From assembly GCF_016735115.1 (NCBI RefSeq), contig NZ_JAERQJ010000003.1, positions 372,001-436,000 of the forward strand: DNA of 64,000 nt, given 5' to 3'. The stretch comes from Aquimarina mytili. Its GTDB lineage: Bacteria > Bacteroidota > Bacteroidia > Flavobacteriales > Flavobacteriaceae. Below, piece after piece: positions 1 through 8,143 of this stretch. The notes under the pieces are model-generated. The model saw nothing but the letters and a program-made list of their open reading frames with translations. It did no database searches and was not told the DNA's origin. Every line of letters begins with the position of its first letter. Position 1 is the first letter of the stretch. The translations under genes and the position numbers were made by a program.

Positions 1-790
1 TTCTCACTCTAATTGCACTCTGATCATCTGGTGCTACTTTAAATTTTTCTTTAAGGTCATCTTTAATTTGATCTGCAAATGCAATTGCCTGTTCAGAACT
101 CATCGCCATGTTATACGATAAATTAATCTGATTAATATGATCATTATTACCAAAAAGCAACTGTACTGTCGTAAAGGGGATATAAATAATTCGTTCTTCG
201 TTATCACCTCCACTATCTTGAAAGACACCTACAATTTTATAAGGTATCCCATCGACATCCAGCATTTTGCCCAGAGCGCTCTCATTCTTAAAAAGATCTT
301 TTTCTACTAATCTTCCGATTACTATATTTTTGGTGCGTTCTTTCACATCGGCTTCATTAATATACCGACCTTTCATCATTATTGTCTTTTCAAGGTATTG
401 GTGATCTTGATTAACCGCCCTTATGCTATAGCTACCTGATTCTTTTTTATATTTTGCTTGACTATTTCGATATACTCTGGGGGTAGCAAATTCTACTTTA
501 CCAATGTAATTGCTTTTGATAAACTCGAAATCTTCATTTTTAAATTGAATTTTCCTATTTTCCTGAAAGCCTTTATACGCTTTTGAAGTATTTCCCGAAC
601 TAATGAAAATGATATTTTGGGCATCATCAACGAAACTGCTTAAAAAACTATTCAGCAATCCATTACCCATACCTAGTAATACAGTGAAAATAAGTATTCC
701 TAAAGCCACCGTGAAGCCAGATAAGAATGTACGAAGTTTATTCTTGCCTATTGCTTCAAATATTTCTTGCCATCGGTCTCTATCAAACAT
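1..790 (-). CDS. ABC transporter permease, MacB/FtsX-like (partial)
   Basis: The reading frame is open from an ATG at 788-790 to the left edge, so about 263 N-terminal residues are visible and the C-terminus is missing. An N-terminal membrane segment (about residues 20-45) is followed by a long extracytoplasmic region with the features of a MacB-type periplasmic core domain, for example a stretch reading MKGRYINEADVKERTKNIVIG and then a GVFQD segment. The start overlaps the stop of the upstream ATPase gene in the motif ATGTTTGA, which implies translational coupling. Together they should form a MacB-like or lipoprotein-export type ABC complex in the inner membrane. The substrate cannot be told from sequence. 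Confidence 0.85.
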   Translation of the reverse strand, partial: MFDRDRWQEIFEAIGKNKLRTFLSGFTVALGILIFTVLLGMGNGLLNSFLSSFVDDAQNIIFISSGNTSKAYKGFQENRKIQFKNEDFEFIKSNYIGKVEFATPRVYRNSQAKYKKESGSYSIRAVNQDHQYLEKTIMMKGRYINEADVKERTKNIVIGRLVEKDLFKNESALGKMLDVDGIPYKIVGVFQDSGGDNEERIIYIPFTTVQLLFGNNDHINQINLSYNMAMSSEQAIAFADQIKDDLKEKFKVAPDDQSAIRVR

Positions 791-1484
791 ATTGAGATGC
801 TCTAACTTGTTCTACCTCTTTATCTTCTACGATAACACCATCTTTAAGGTGCACAATACGTTTACACATATTAGCAATATCCGGTTCGTGTGTTACTACT
901 AATATTGTTTTTCCTTCATCGTTTATATTTTGAATAATATCCATAACTTCATAAGAAGTTGTACTATCCAATGCTCCTGTTGGTTCATCTGCCAGCAATA
1001 CTTTTGGATCGGCTGCCAAAGCTCTAGCAATAGCCACACGTTGCTTTTGCCCCCCTGAAAGCTCGCTAGGTAAGTGTGTTGCCCAATCAGCTAAACCAAC
1101 TTTGCCAAGATAGTTCATCGCTTTTTCGGTTCTTTCTTTTCTCTTTTTGCGTTGGTAGTAAAGTGGCAGAGCTACATTCTCTAATGCCGTTTTGTAATTG
1201 ATAAGGTTAAATGACTGAAAGACAAACCCTAAAAATTTATTACGATATTGTGCAGCCTTGGTTTCATTTAATCCTTTAATCGGAACATTATCAAGAAAAT
1301 AACTTCCACTATCTGCTTCATCCAGCATTCCTAAAATATTTAGTAATGTTGATTTTCCGGAACCAGAAGATCCCATAATAGCCACTAATTCTCCTTCCTT
1401 AACGCTAAAATCTATCCCTTTAAGCACATGAAGAGAATTACTGCCCATTTGATAAGATTTGTGTAAGTCTTTAATTTCAATCAT
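783..1484 (-). CDS. ABC transporter ATP-binding protein, MacB/LolD family
   Basis: This 233-residue protein has every motif of an ABC ATPase: Walker A GSSGSGKST at residues 38-46, Q-loop glutamine near 90, signature LSGGQ at 142-146, Walker B VLLADEP at 162-168 and the H-loop VVTHEP near 195-200. The length and the residues around Walker A (VAIMGSSGSGKSTLL) fit the MacB/LolD/FtsE group, which energises type VII ABC mechanotransmission proteins. It sits in the cytoplasm and powers the permease encoded directly downstream, with which it overlaps by 8 nt. Macrolide export, peptide export and lipoprotein release are all possible roles for the pair. Confidence 0.93.
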   Translation of the reverse strand: MIEIKDLHKSYQMGSNSLHVLKGIDFSVKEGELVAIMGSSGSGKSTLLNILGMLDEADSGSYFLDNVPIKGLNETKAAQYRNKFLGFVFQSFNLINYKTALENVALPLYYQRKKRKERTEKAMNYLGKVGLADWATHLPSELSGGQKQRVAIARALAADPKVLLADEPTGALDSTTSYEVMDIIQNINDEGKTILVVTHEPDIANMCKRIVHLKDGVIVEDKEVEQVRASQYV

Positions 1485-1610
1485 AATACCGGATTAAGAT
1501 ATATAAGACACAATATGCGCCCAAATTAACTAATGACCCACCACCTTTTAGAATATAACTTTGATCTATCTTCTAGTTTTTCCCCCTTGAAGACTTATAA
1601 TTGGCTAGTG

Positions 1611-1629
1611 CAGTCTTGTTACATAAGAC
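1611..1629. promoter_or_regulatory. Inverted repeat upstream of ABC operon
   Basis: AGTCTT and AAGACT flank a 7-nt spacer in the 215-nt gap between the ABC ATPase start and the end of the CxxC membrane protein gene. There is no T-run beside it, so an operator is as likely as a terminator. No convincing TAnnTTTG promoter box was found nearby. Confidence 0.25.
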
Positions 1630-1699
1630 TAACATTATGTGATTTTTGTTACAGACCAAATTGTTATGAAAATGTTAAAATTAACTTCTAACTAAATTG

Positions 1700-1930
1700 T
1701 TACTTTTCTAAGCCTGTCAATTTCTTCTTATTCTTATAAATGAAATACCCTACAAGCCCGATTAAGATGTACGGAACAATCATTAGATACACAATACCAT
1801 TATTGATCCCTTTAGCGGTTTCTTGCCCTTCCTCACTTTCTAAAACAGCTCTACACATAGCACATTGTGCCTCTACCGGAAGTGAAAAGAACAACATTAA
1901 GATTGATATGTACAAGATTTTACTTTTCAT
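1700..1930 (-). CDS. Small membrane protein with CxxC after signal peptide
   Basis: The 76-residue product begins with a signal peptide (residues 1-21, ending VEAQ). Right after the predicted cleavage point comes the motif CAMC, then a short linker and one membrane helix (about residues 47-66) with a lysine-rich cytoplasmic end. The family is not one I can name. It is the last gene of the block that holds the DUF420 and SCO genes, so a role in copper delivery or oxidase assembly is a reasonable inference: two cysteines on the periplasmic face would suit a Cu(I) site or a thiol redox step. No function is proven. Confidence 0.7.
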   Translation of the reverse strand: MKSKILYISILMLFFSLPVEAQCAMCRAVLESEEGQETAKGINNGIVYLMIVPYILIGLVGYFIYKNKKKLTGLEK

Positions 1931-1967
1931 ATTAGATTTTTGATCTATACCTCAGCAAAGTTTGGAG

Positions 1968-2510
1968 TTACGCATAATATGGGGAAATCATCAAATATAC
2001 CAGCACACCACTAATGGCGACATATAGCCATATTGGAAATGTAATTCTGGCCATCTTTCGGTGTTTATCAAATCGTTGCGCCAAAGCACGCACATAAGTA
2101 ATCAAGACAAAGGGGATAACTACTATCGATAATACGATATGTGTAATCAGAATAAAATAATATACATATCGTATAGTACCCTCTCCTCCAAATTTGGTAG
2201 AATCACTAGTCATATGGTAGGCAACATACATAATCAGAAATACAACTGAACACAAAATTGCAGTTTTCATTAACTTTTCATGTAATGTCACTTTTTTATT
2301 TTTTATCGCCCATAATGCGGCAATTAAAATAACAGCCGTTAGACCATTTACTGAAGCATAAATTGGCGGTAAAAAAGTAAGGGGTTGTACATCAAATCCC
2401 AATCTTTTCAAATTAACACCAAATAATGCTGCTACGGTTAATGGAATAAGTATTGAAAGTATAATAATCCACTTATTATATTTTTTTTCTACTGTAGATA
2501 TATTATCCAT
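1968..2510 (-). CDS. DUF420 family membrane protein
   Basis: This 180-residue protein has about five membrane helices and conserved histidines in or near helices (for example AYHMTSD and LITHIVLSIVVIPF). These are features of the DUF420 family, whose Bacillus members (YozB/CtaM) are linked to maturation of haem-copper oxidases. The start overlaps the end of the SCO gene by 8 nt, so the two are probably translated together. The position between sco and the CxxC membrane protein, inside an oxidase-assembly block, supports a function in assembling cytochrome c oxidase in the inner membrane. Confidence 0.85.
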   Translation of the reverse strand: MDNISTVEKKYNKWIIILSILIPLTVAALFGVNLKRLGFDVQPLTFLPPIYASVNGLTAVILIAALWAIKNKKVTLHEKLMKTAILCSVVFLIMYVAYHMTSDSTKFGGEGTIRYVYYFILITHIVLSIVVIPFVLITYVRALAQRFDKHRKMARITFPIWLYVAISGVLVYLMISPYYA

Positions 2511-3237
2511 CTTTCTTCAAAAGTTTTTTTATGTCTTCTAATAGTATAGTGATTTGCTCTTCTTCTCCATTTTTGTCAACTTTTTCGTCAACACCAATTG
2601 TTCCTCTATAATACACCATAGGGTTTCCAAATGCATCATATCTGGATCTAATATACCCTTCCTGATCAATAAGAGCAAAATACCCATTATGTTCAAATCC
2701 TCCAGGTACATTTGGGTTTTCGGCCGCATAAATATTAAATCCCGTATTTGCTAAATCATAAAGATCCTCTCTTTCACCCGTCAAAAAGTGCCAATCAGGG
2801 TTAGTAACCTTATAATTTTCGGCATATTTTTTTAACCTGGTAGGAGTATCCATTTTTGGATTTATAGTAAAAGAAGCCACCCCAAAATTAGGATACTCTT
2901 TTAGTTGGTCCTGAAGGTACACCAGGTTTCTAGTCATTTTAGGGCATATGGTAGGACAGCTGGTAAAGAAAAACTCGGCTATATACACTTTGCCTTTATA
3001 ATCATGGTGTGTAATTAAGATGCTATCCTGATTTAAAAATGCGAACTCAGGTACTTTTTTAGGTTCTCCATTGATCTTATTATAAGAAAGTTTTTCGTTT
3101 GCCAGTGGGTTATTAGCACTCATTCTGTCATTTTTTACAACAGAAGTATTTTTTACTCGATTTACTATTCTAGGAATAAAGATGATTCCAAAGATTAGTA
3201 TAATAAACGATATTCCTACGTATGAATATTTTTTCAT
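2503..3237 (-). CDS. SCO1/SenC family copper chaperone
   Basis: SCO proteins deliver copper to, or reduce, the CuA centre of cytochrome oxidase subunit II. The 244-residue protein has an N-terminal membrane anchor (residues 5-23) and a thioredoxin-like periplasmic domain with the copper motif CPTICP (C94 and C98) and the third ligand histidine at about H183 in the segment FEHNGYFALID. All three ligands are present, so it should bind copper. Upstream, 3 nt away, is a paralogue-like gene that has lost both cysteines; downstream is DUF420 with an 8-nt overlap. The CuA partner, coxB, is about 30 kb away in the same window. Confidence 0.95.
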   Translation of the reverse strand: MKKYSYVGISFIILIFGIIFIPRIVNRVKNTSVVKNDRMSANNPLANEKLSYNKINGEPKKVPEFAFLNQDSILITHHDYKGKVYIAEFFFTSCPTICPKMTRNLVYLQDQLKEYPNFGVASFTINPKMDTPTRLKKYAENYKVTNPDWHFLTGEREDLYDLANTGFNIYAAENPNVPGGFEHNGYFALIDQEGYIRSRYDAFGNPMVYYRGTIGVDEKVDKNGEEEQITILLEDIKKLLKKDG

Positions 3238-3240
3238 TAT

Positions 3241-3894
3241 TTATTTGTCTTTACGATCTGCTTTATATTTTTTTAATGCCAAACGATATTCTGCAAGAAT
3301 TACTTTAATATCATCTGTCATAACATTTGCCAAATCAGCTACAGAGCTCGCATCATAACCATATACTTTTGATTCATCTTCTTTTAATGTACCATCACGC
3401 CCTCTTAAATCACCGTTCTTATCAATTATATACACATAATGTGTAGCAAGGTTATCATCTAATTGATGCGGAGATTTAAGGCTATTAAACAATGTTTCTA
3501 TGCTTTCATTTGTTCCGAAAAGAAATTTCCATCCAGAAACATCTGCTATATCGTCCAATTCATCTAAAAGCTCTTTTGCCGATTTTTCGCTACCATATGG
3601 CAATACCATAACAAATTGAAAATCCCGGAAACCATGATTTTTCTTGTAGATTTTTTGATTAAGGTTAAATGCATTCCCCTGTTTGTTGTAAATATCTTTA
3701 CCTAAAAATCCAAGTACGGTGATTTTATTTTGAAATGTAATCTGCTCCTTAGTATTACTTTCAAAGTTTTGTAAATCTCCTACCGAATCATTTAATACTG
3801 GAAGCTTAGCAAAATTATGAACTCCCGAAGCAAAAAATAAATATGCCACTAATGGTAAAATAAATAAGACACCTAAAACAAGAAACTTTTTCAT
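3241..3894 (-). CDS. SCO-like membrane-anchored protein without copper cysteines
   Basis: The 217-residue product has an N-terminal membrane anchor (residues 5-22) and a soluble domain whose order of elements follows the SCO protein encoded next to it. A strand QITFQNKITVLGFLGKD lies where SCO has its CxxxC loop, and the C-terminal THYVYIIDKNGDLRGRDG resembles the conserved histidine strand (H152 here). Both cysteines are absent. I infer a divergent SCO or thioredoxin-fold relative that cannot do dithiol chemistry. It is probably co-transcribed with the SCO gene 3 nt downstream. A TATTTTTG box on the minus strand at 3951-3958, 57 nt upstream of the start, could give it its own promoter after the terminator of the cox genes. 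Confidence 0.75.
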   Translation of the reverse strand: MKKFLVLGVLFILPLVAYLFFASGVHNFAKLPVLNDSVGDLQNFESNTKEQITFQNKITVLGFLGKDIYNKQGNAFNLNQKIYKKNHGFRDFQFVMVLPYGSEKSAKELLDELDDIADVSGWKFLFGTNESIETLFNSLKSPHQLDDNLATHYVYIIDKNGDLRGRDGTLKEDESKVYGYDASSVADLANVMTDDIKVILAEYRLALKKYKADRKDK

Positions 3895-3960
3895 TTACAA
3901 ATGAATTTTGTTTTTATAAACAACCTTCTAACCGGATTAAAAACTGCGTACAAAAATAGA

Positions 3961-3987
3961 AAAAGACGGTTTAAAAAACCGTCTTTT
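3961..3987 (-). terminator. Terminator after cytochrome oxidase subunit IV gene
   Basis: AAAAGACGGTTT and AAACCGTCTTTT form a 12-bp stem around a 3-nt loop, with A and T tracts on both sides, so it can work in either direction. It separates the cyoE-cox3-cox3-cox4 transcript from the SCO-like gene, although read-through is possible. Confidence 0.8.
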
Positions 3988-4018
3988 TACAATGCTTTTA
4001 ACTTAAAGACATAAAGGA

Positions 4019-4378
4019 TTAAAAGTCCCAGGCTTTATACCCTCCTTTAAACACTTCATATATATAATCTCCTTCTGTAAGAAGTATAAAAATCAAATAA
4101 CAAATTAAAAATATACCTGTCCAAACTACGGATCTTCTCAACCCTTTAGTTTCTCCTTCCATATGCATAAATGCCCAGGTTATATAGTATGCTTTCCAGA
4201 TTGTTAAGATAATAAAGATCCAGTTAAGCAATTTCATACTAATCAAGGTTGTTTCAACTAAGAATGCAGGCTTGATTATACCCAATATTACTTCAACGAT
4301 AGTAATAACCGAAAGTAGAAAAAACACTTTCCAGATTCTTCCTATGTTTGATTCGTGATGTGCTGTATCGTGTGCCAT
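4019..4378 (-). CDS. Cytochrome c oxidase subunit IV family protein
   Basis: The 119-residue protein starts with a short histidine-rich stretch (MAHDTAHHES) and has three membrane helices (about 15-37, 47-67 and 84-105). This layout matches the prokaryotic subunit IV (COX4_pro) family, a small accessory subunit of haem-copper oxidases that stabilises the complex in the inner membrane. The gene lies 23 nt after a subunit III gene and ends just before a strong terminator, making it the last gene of the haem A/subunit III transcript. Confidence 0.9.
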   Translation of the reverse strand: MAHDTAHHESNIGRIWKVFFLLSVITIVEVILGIIKPAFLVETTLISMKLLNWIFIILTIWKAYYITWAFMHMEGETKGLRRSVVWTGIFLICYLIFILLTEGDYIYEVFKGGYKAWDF

Positions 4379-4401
4379 GTTATATAACTACTATATTTTT
4401 A

Positions 4402-5385
4402 TTAAACCAGGTAAAAGAATGTAAATACAAATACCCATACTAAATCGACAAAGTGCCAGTATAAACCAACTTTCTCTACCATCTCATAATTCTTTCTTCT
4501 TTCATAAGTACCCAGAATCACATTAATAAAAATGATAATATTAATGATTACTCCGGAAAATACATGAAAACCGTGAAAACCTGTGATGAAGAAAAAGAAA
4601 TTAGCAAATAAAGGTGTCCCGTACTCATTATGCACAAGGTTAGCTCCTTCAACGATACCAATTGCATCGGTATTAAGTCTTCTAAGAGATTCTTCTCGAG
4701 ATAAAATAGTTTTTTCGCCGTCTTCAGTTAGTATTTGTGTACGTATTAAAAGATCTTTCTTTTTGGCAAAACCTGCTCTTATCTCATCAATCGTATATGT
4801 TGGCAATGTCGGTTCTTTATCATACCAAACTCCTACTTTTTTCTCGTGGTGTGCTCTTTCTTTATGAGTATCAACTATAGCTACATTATCTAAAGCAACT
4901 CTATGACCGTCAGCATCCACAAATTGAAGAATCTGACCCGCTTTTGTTTCTACAGCTCCGTATTCTCCTTTAATGAAATTTTTCCACTCCCAGGCTTGTG
5001 ATCCAACAAATATCAAACCGCCAATAATGGTTAGAAACATGTACAGAATTACTTTTTTCTGTTTCATGTGATGACCTGCATCTACGGCTAATACCATAGT
5101 TACAGAAGAAAATATTAATATAAATGTCATCAAAGCCACATAGTACATAGGAGCATCAACTCCATGTAAAAAAGGAAAGTGATTAAACACCTCATCGGCT
5201 ATTGGCCATGAGTTAATAAATTTAAATCTAGAAAAGCCATATGCAGCAAGAAAACCTGAAAATGTAAGTGCATCGGAAAGGATAAAAAACCACATCATCA
5301 TTTTACCATAACTCACCTTAAGTGGTTGGTTACCACCTCCCCAGATTTTATCCTCTGTACCTGTTTTAGTAACAGTTGTTTCCAT
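4402..5385 (-). CDS. Cytochrome c oxidase subunit III with large internal insertion
   Basis: The 327-residue protein carries the typical subunit III ends: an N-terminal KMMMWFFILSDALTF helix and C-terminal FFITGFHGFHVFSG and YWHFVDLVWVFVF segments. Subunit III is a membrane subunit of the aa3 oxidase. It differs from the shorter copy encoded next to it by an extra hydrophilic block of roughly 100 residues (about 140-240) between membrane helices, with many charged residues and no cysteine. A 140-nt gap separates it from the upstream short copy, and a TATTTTTG box at 5416-5423 (minus strand) may be an internal promoter. Confidence 0.93.
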   Translation of the reverse strand: METTVTKTGTEDKIWGGGNQPLKVSYGKMMMWFFILSDALTFSGFLAAYGFSRFKFINSWPIADEVFNHFPFLHGVDAPMYYVALMTFILIFSSVTMVLAVDAGHHMKQKKVILYMFLTIIGGLIFVGSQAWEWKNFIKGEYGAVETKAGQILQFVDADGHRVALDNVAIVDTHKERAHHEKKVGVWYDKEPTLPTYTIDEIRAGFAKKKDLLIRTQILTEDGEKTILSREESLRRLNTDAIGIVEGANLVHNEYGTPLFANFFFFITGFHGFHVFSGVIINIIIFINVILGTYERRKNYEMVEKVGLYWHFVDLVWVFVFTFFYLV

Positions 5386-5525
5386 ATAAAGAATTTGGTA
5401 TTGTTAAATTTTCCACAAAAATAATCAATTTTATCATTTCACCTGCTCAAATCTATCTTTTAATTTAACCAGATGTATTTCGCAGGAGTAATCTATTTTT
5501 TCAAACTTTAATCTATAATTCGCAG

Positions 5526-6107
5526 TTACTTCACAAAATATAAAAACAAAAAGAGATAAACCCACAGAAAATCAACAAAATGCCAGTACATAGACCCTAA
5601 ATCAAGACCTAGAGTTTGACCCTTTTTATATTTTTGTTTAAAATGATTATAAATTACTACTAAAAGCACTATAATTCCACCAACAACATGTGCTAAATGG
5701 GTTACTACAATAATAAACATGAATGTAGAAACAATATTTGACGTTGGACCGGTAAAGTGATATCCCTGTTCAACTATATCAGAAAAACCTTCGAACTGAA
5801 GAAATACAAACACTCCTCCTAAAGCCAGAGTTGAAAGCAATAAGATTGTTGCTAAACTTCTATTCTCATTTTCGATTGCTTTTTTAACCAAATATAAAGT
5901 AAGGCTGCTTGCAATAATAATGAAGATGCTATATATAAATGGCTGTGGAAACTCAAGATCTGTCAACCAATCTTTTCTTGTTTTACTCACCACATAAGCA
6001 CTTGTAAGCCCCGCAAAAACCATTGCCATACTCACCATAGCGAACCACATCATGGTTTTTTTAGCTCTTTTTATTTTTTCGTTTGTTGTCCCTTGTGTTA
6101 AATCCAT
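5526..6107 (-). CDS. Cytochrome c oxidase subunit III (short copy)
   Basis: This 193-residue protein has five membrane helices and ends with the subunit III signature GSMYWHFVDFLWVYLFLFLY. The N-terminal helix KKTMMWFAMVSMAMVFAGLTS also fits. It overlaps the end of the haem O synthase gene by 10 nt, so it is translationally coupled to it. Flavobacteria commonly carry two adjacent subunit III genes. Which of the two enters the mature aa3 complex, or whether both do, cannot be seen from the sequence. Confidence 0.93.
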   Translation of the reverse strand: MDLTQGTTNEKIKRAKKTMMWFAMVSMAMVFAGLTSAYVVSKTRKDWLTDLEFPQPFIYSIFIIIASSLTLYLVKKAIENENRSLATILLLSTLALGGVFVFLQFEGFSDIVEQGYHFTGPTSNIVSTFMFIIVVTHLAHVVGGIIVLLVVIYNHFKQKYKKGQTLGLDLGSMYWHFVDFLWVYLFLFLYFVK

Positions 6108-7009
6108 ACTCTAATAAATTTATCTGCCACATAAATAACCTGAAGCAACGTTATATACAAAACACTCATCAACATTAATTGTTTTGCTGTTTTAGTGTCT
6201 CTAACCTTATATAGACGAATTGCCGATTTCAATAAAATTAATCCTAATACTAAAATAATGACTCCAGAAACAGGAGTTAGATAGAGTTTACCCGTAACTC
6301 CAAACACCGGAATTAAAGAAGTAACCACAGTCCAAACCGTGTATATAATTACTTGAGTAGCCGTTCCCTGGTCCTTTTTACCCGTAGGTAGCATAAAAAA
6401 TCCTCCTTTTTTATAATCGTCATACAAAAACCAACCAATAGCCCAAAAATGAGGAAACTGCCAAAAGAATTGCACCATAAACAACGTACCTGGTTCGATT
6501 CCGAAATCGTCTGTTGCGGCTACCCACCCTAACATAAAAGGGATTGCACCTGGTATTGCACCCACAAAAACCGACAAAGGAGTTTTTGTCTTCAAAGGCG
6601 TATACAGACTAACGTATATAAATATAGATATCGCACCGAACATTGCTGTTTGTGGATTAATAATATATAACACCGTAATGCCGGCAATAGTAAAAAGGGT
6701 GGCAATAATGAATGCTGTATTTACAGACATTCTTCCTGAAGGAATTGGCCTGTTTTTGGTTCGATCCATCAATTTATCCAAATCCCTTTCGATGATTTGA
6801 TTAAAAGCATTAGAAGCACCTACCATAAAATAGCCTCCAATAGCAAGAAGTAAAAGTGTACTCCAAGAGATCGTTTCAACACCTAACAAGTATCCTGCAA
6901 CAGAAGAAAAAACCACGCTTAATGCCAAACGCATTTTTGTAATCTCTTTAAAATCCTGAACAACAGAAACTTTTGCAGTATTGATTTGGGTTACGCTCAA
7001 ATTTTGCAC
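6098..7009 (-). CDS. cyoE: Protoheme IX farnesyltransferase (haem O synthase)
   Basis: The enzyme transfers a farnesyl group to haem B, giving haem O, the precursor of haem A for cytochrome aa3. The 303-residue UbiA-family membrane protein has the prenyl-diphosphate motif in NQIIERDLDKLMDRTKNRPI and the second acidic loop YDDYKKGGFFMLP, plus about nine helices. The start codon is GTG: the in-frame codons before it reach a TAA four codons upstream, so no ATG is available there. It is the first gene of its operon, behind a promoter with both boxes at 7041-7071. It could equally be called ctaB. Confidence 0.95.
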   Translation of the reverse strand: MQNLSVTQINTAKVSVVQDFKEITKMRLALSVVFSSVAGYLLGVETISWSTLLLLAIGGYFMVGASNAFNQIIERDLDKLMDRTKNRPIPSGRMSVNTAFIIATLFTIAGITVLYIINPQTAMFGAISIFIYVSLYTPLKTKTPLSVFVGAIPGAIPFMLGWVAATDDFGIEPGTLFMVQFFWQFPHFWAIGWFLYDDYKKGGFFMLPTGKKDQGTATQVIIYTVWTVVTSLIPVFGVTGKLYLTPVSGVIILVLGLILLKSAIRLYKVRDTKTAKQLMLMSVLYITLLQVIYVADKFIRVWI

Positions 7010-7040
7010 GTTATTGTATTAGCTTTTTTTTAAAGTGGTG

Positions 7041-7071
7041 CAAAGATATACCTTAAAAGCCTTTTAGACAA
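7041..7071 (-). promoter_or_regulatory. Promoter of the cyoE-cox operon
   Basis: On the minus strand the sequence reads TTG, 20 nt, then TATCTTTG, matching the Bacteroidota housekeeping consensus TTG-N17-23-TAnnTTTG. The -7 box is at 7041-7048 and the TTG at 7069-7071. It lies about 35 nt before the GTG start of cyoE. Confidence 0.75.
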
Positions 7072-7216
7072 CTTATCGGCTATGTATAATTTACCTTTTA
7101 ACAACTACTTATATATCTCTACAAGAAAACACTTTTATCAAGAAGGGCTCAACGATATACAAACGACCAGGAGTAAATTTTGTATTTTACATGCTATAAA
7201 ACATACAATCACTCTC

Positions 7217-8086
7217 ATGAAAAAAATACTAATTCTAGTACTATTCCTATTTTGGATTCCATCTAATGCACAAAAAAAGGAAGTCAATATTCAAATTACC
7301 CCACTAACGGAAAACATCTATATGCTTACTGGGCGAGGTGGAAATATTGGTGTATTTAAAAACGAAAAAGGACTGTTCATTATTGATGATCAGTTTGCCA
7401 ACATATCAAATAAAATTCTTGAAAATTTAAAAACCATTAGCAAACAACCTGTAACTATGGTAATGAACACTCATTTTCATGGAGATCATACTGGAGGCAA
7501 TGAGAATATGACTAAACAAGGAGCCACAATAATTGCTCAAAAAAATGTACGATTGAGAATGGAAAGCAAGCAAAAAGACAAAGGCAATATAATCCCGACA
7601 TCGTTACCCGTAATTACTTTTGAAGAAGGACTGCAACTATACTTTAAAAATGAAAACATATCAGCATTTCATGTACATAATGCCCACACCGACGGAGATA
7701 CTATGGTGTATTTTATAAATGGAAATGTATTACACATGGGAGATACATTTTTTAATGGCCGATATCCATATATAGATTTAAAATCAGGAGGAAGCATAAC
7801 GGGATACATAAAAGCTTCAGAAAAAGCATTAATGATGATTAATGACGACACCAAAATTATTCCCGGTCACGGAAAATTAGCGTCCAAAAAAGATCTTGAA
7901 GTTTTTTTAAGCATGCTTAAAGAAATTACTCGTGCCGTACAAAAAGAAATTGATGCTGGTACATCTGAGAATGACATTATAAAAAACACATCACTAACAG
8001 CATCATACGATGCCAAAGGATATGGCAATGGCTATATCAATCCAGAACAAATACGAAAAACGATTTATACAAGTCTTACAAAATAG
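7217..8086 (+). CDS. Secreted metallo-beta-lactamase-fold hydrolase
   Basis: The chosen ATG at 7217 gives a 289-residue protein with a clean signal peptide (residues 1-19, ending SNAQ); the longer frame from 7082 would bury it. The zinc site is complete: HFHGDH at residues 86-91 (after NT), H157 and D161 in HTDGD, and H218 in IPGHG. The fold hydrolyses beta-lactams, lactones, thioesters or similar bonds, and such periplasmic single-domain enzymes cannot be assigned a substrate by motif alone. It diverges from the cyoE operon and meets the first TonB-like gene head to head over a shared terminator. Confidence 0.88.
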   Translation: MKKILILVLFLFWIPSNAQKKEVNIQITPLTENIYMLTGRGGNIGVFKNEKGLFIIDDQFANISNKILENLKTISKQPVTMVMNTHFHGDHTGGNENMTKQGATIIAQKNVRLRMESKQKDKGNIIPTSLPVITFEEGLQLYFKNENISAFHVHNAHTDGDTMVYFINGNVLHMGDTFFNGRYPYIDLKSGGSITGYIKASEKALMMINDDTKIIPGHGKLASKKDLEVFLSMLKEITRAVQKEIDAGTSENDIIKNTSLTASYDAKGYGNGYINPEQIRKTIYTSLTK

Positions 8087-8105
8087 CGCACTCTATTACA
8101 GTTCA

Positions 8106-8141
8106 AAAAAGTCCGGTGATTGGTATATCACCGGACTTTTT
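8106..8141. terminator. Bidirectional terminator
   Basis: AAAAAGTCCGGTGAT and ATCACCGGACTTTTT form a 15-bp stem with a 6-nt loop between two convergent genes (metallo-hydrolase on plus, TonB-like on minus). A and T tracts on both sides allow it to stop both transcripts. Confidence 0.9.
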
Positions 8142-8143
8142 AT

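Noticed and set aside
603-902. Plus-strand frame of 99 codons
   Set aside because: It lies opposite the ABC permease and ATPase genes, has no recognisable motif and shows the lysine/serine-rich look of an antisense frame.
7082-7216. A 45-codon N-terminal extension of the metallo-hydrolase frame
   Set aside because: It precedes a perfect signal peptide starting at 7217 and reads through the divergent promoter region.
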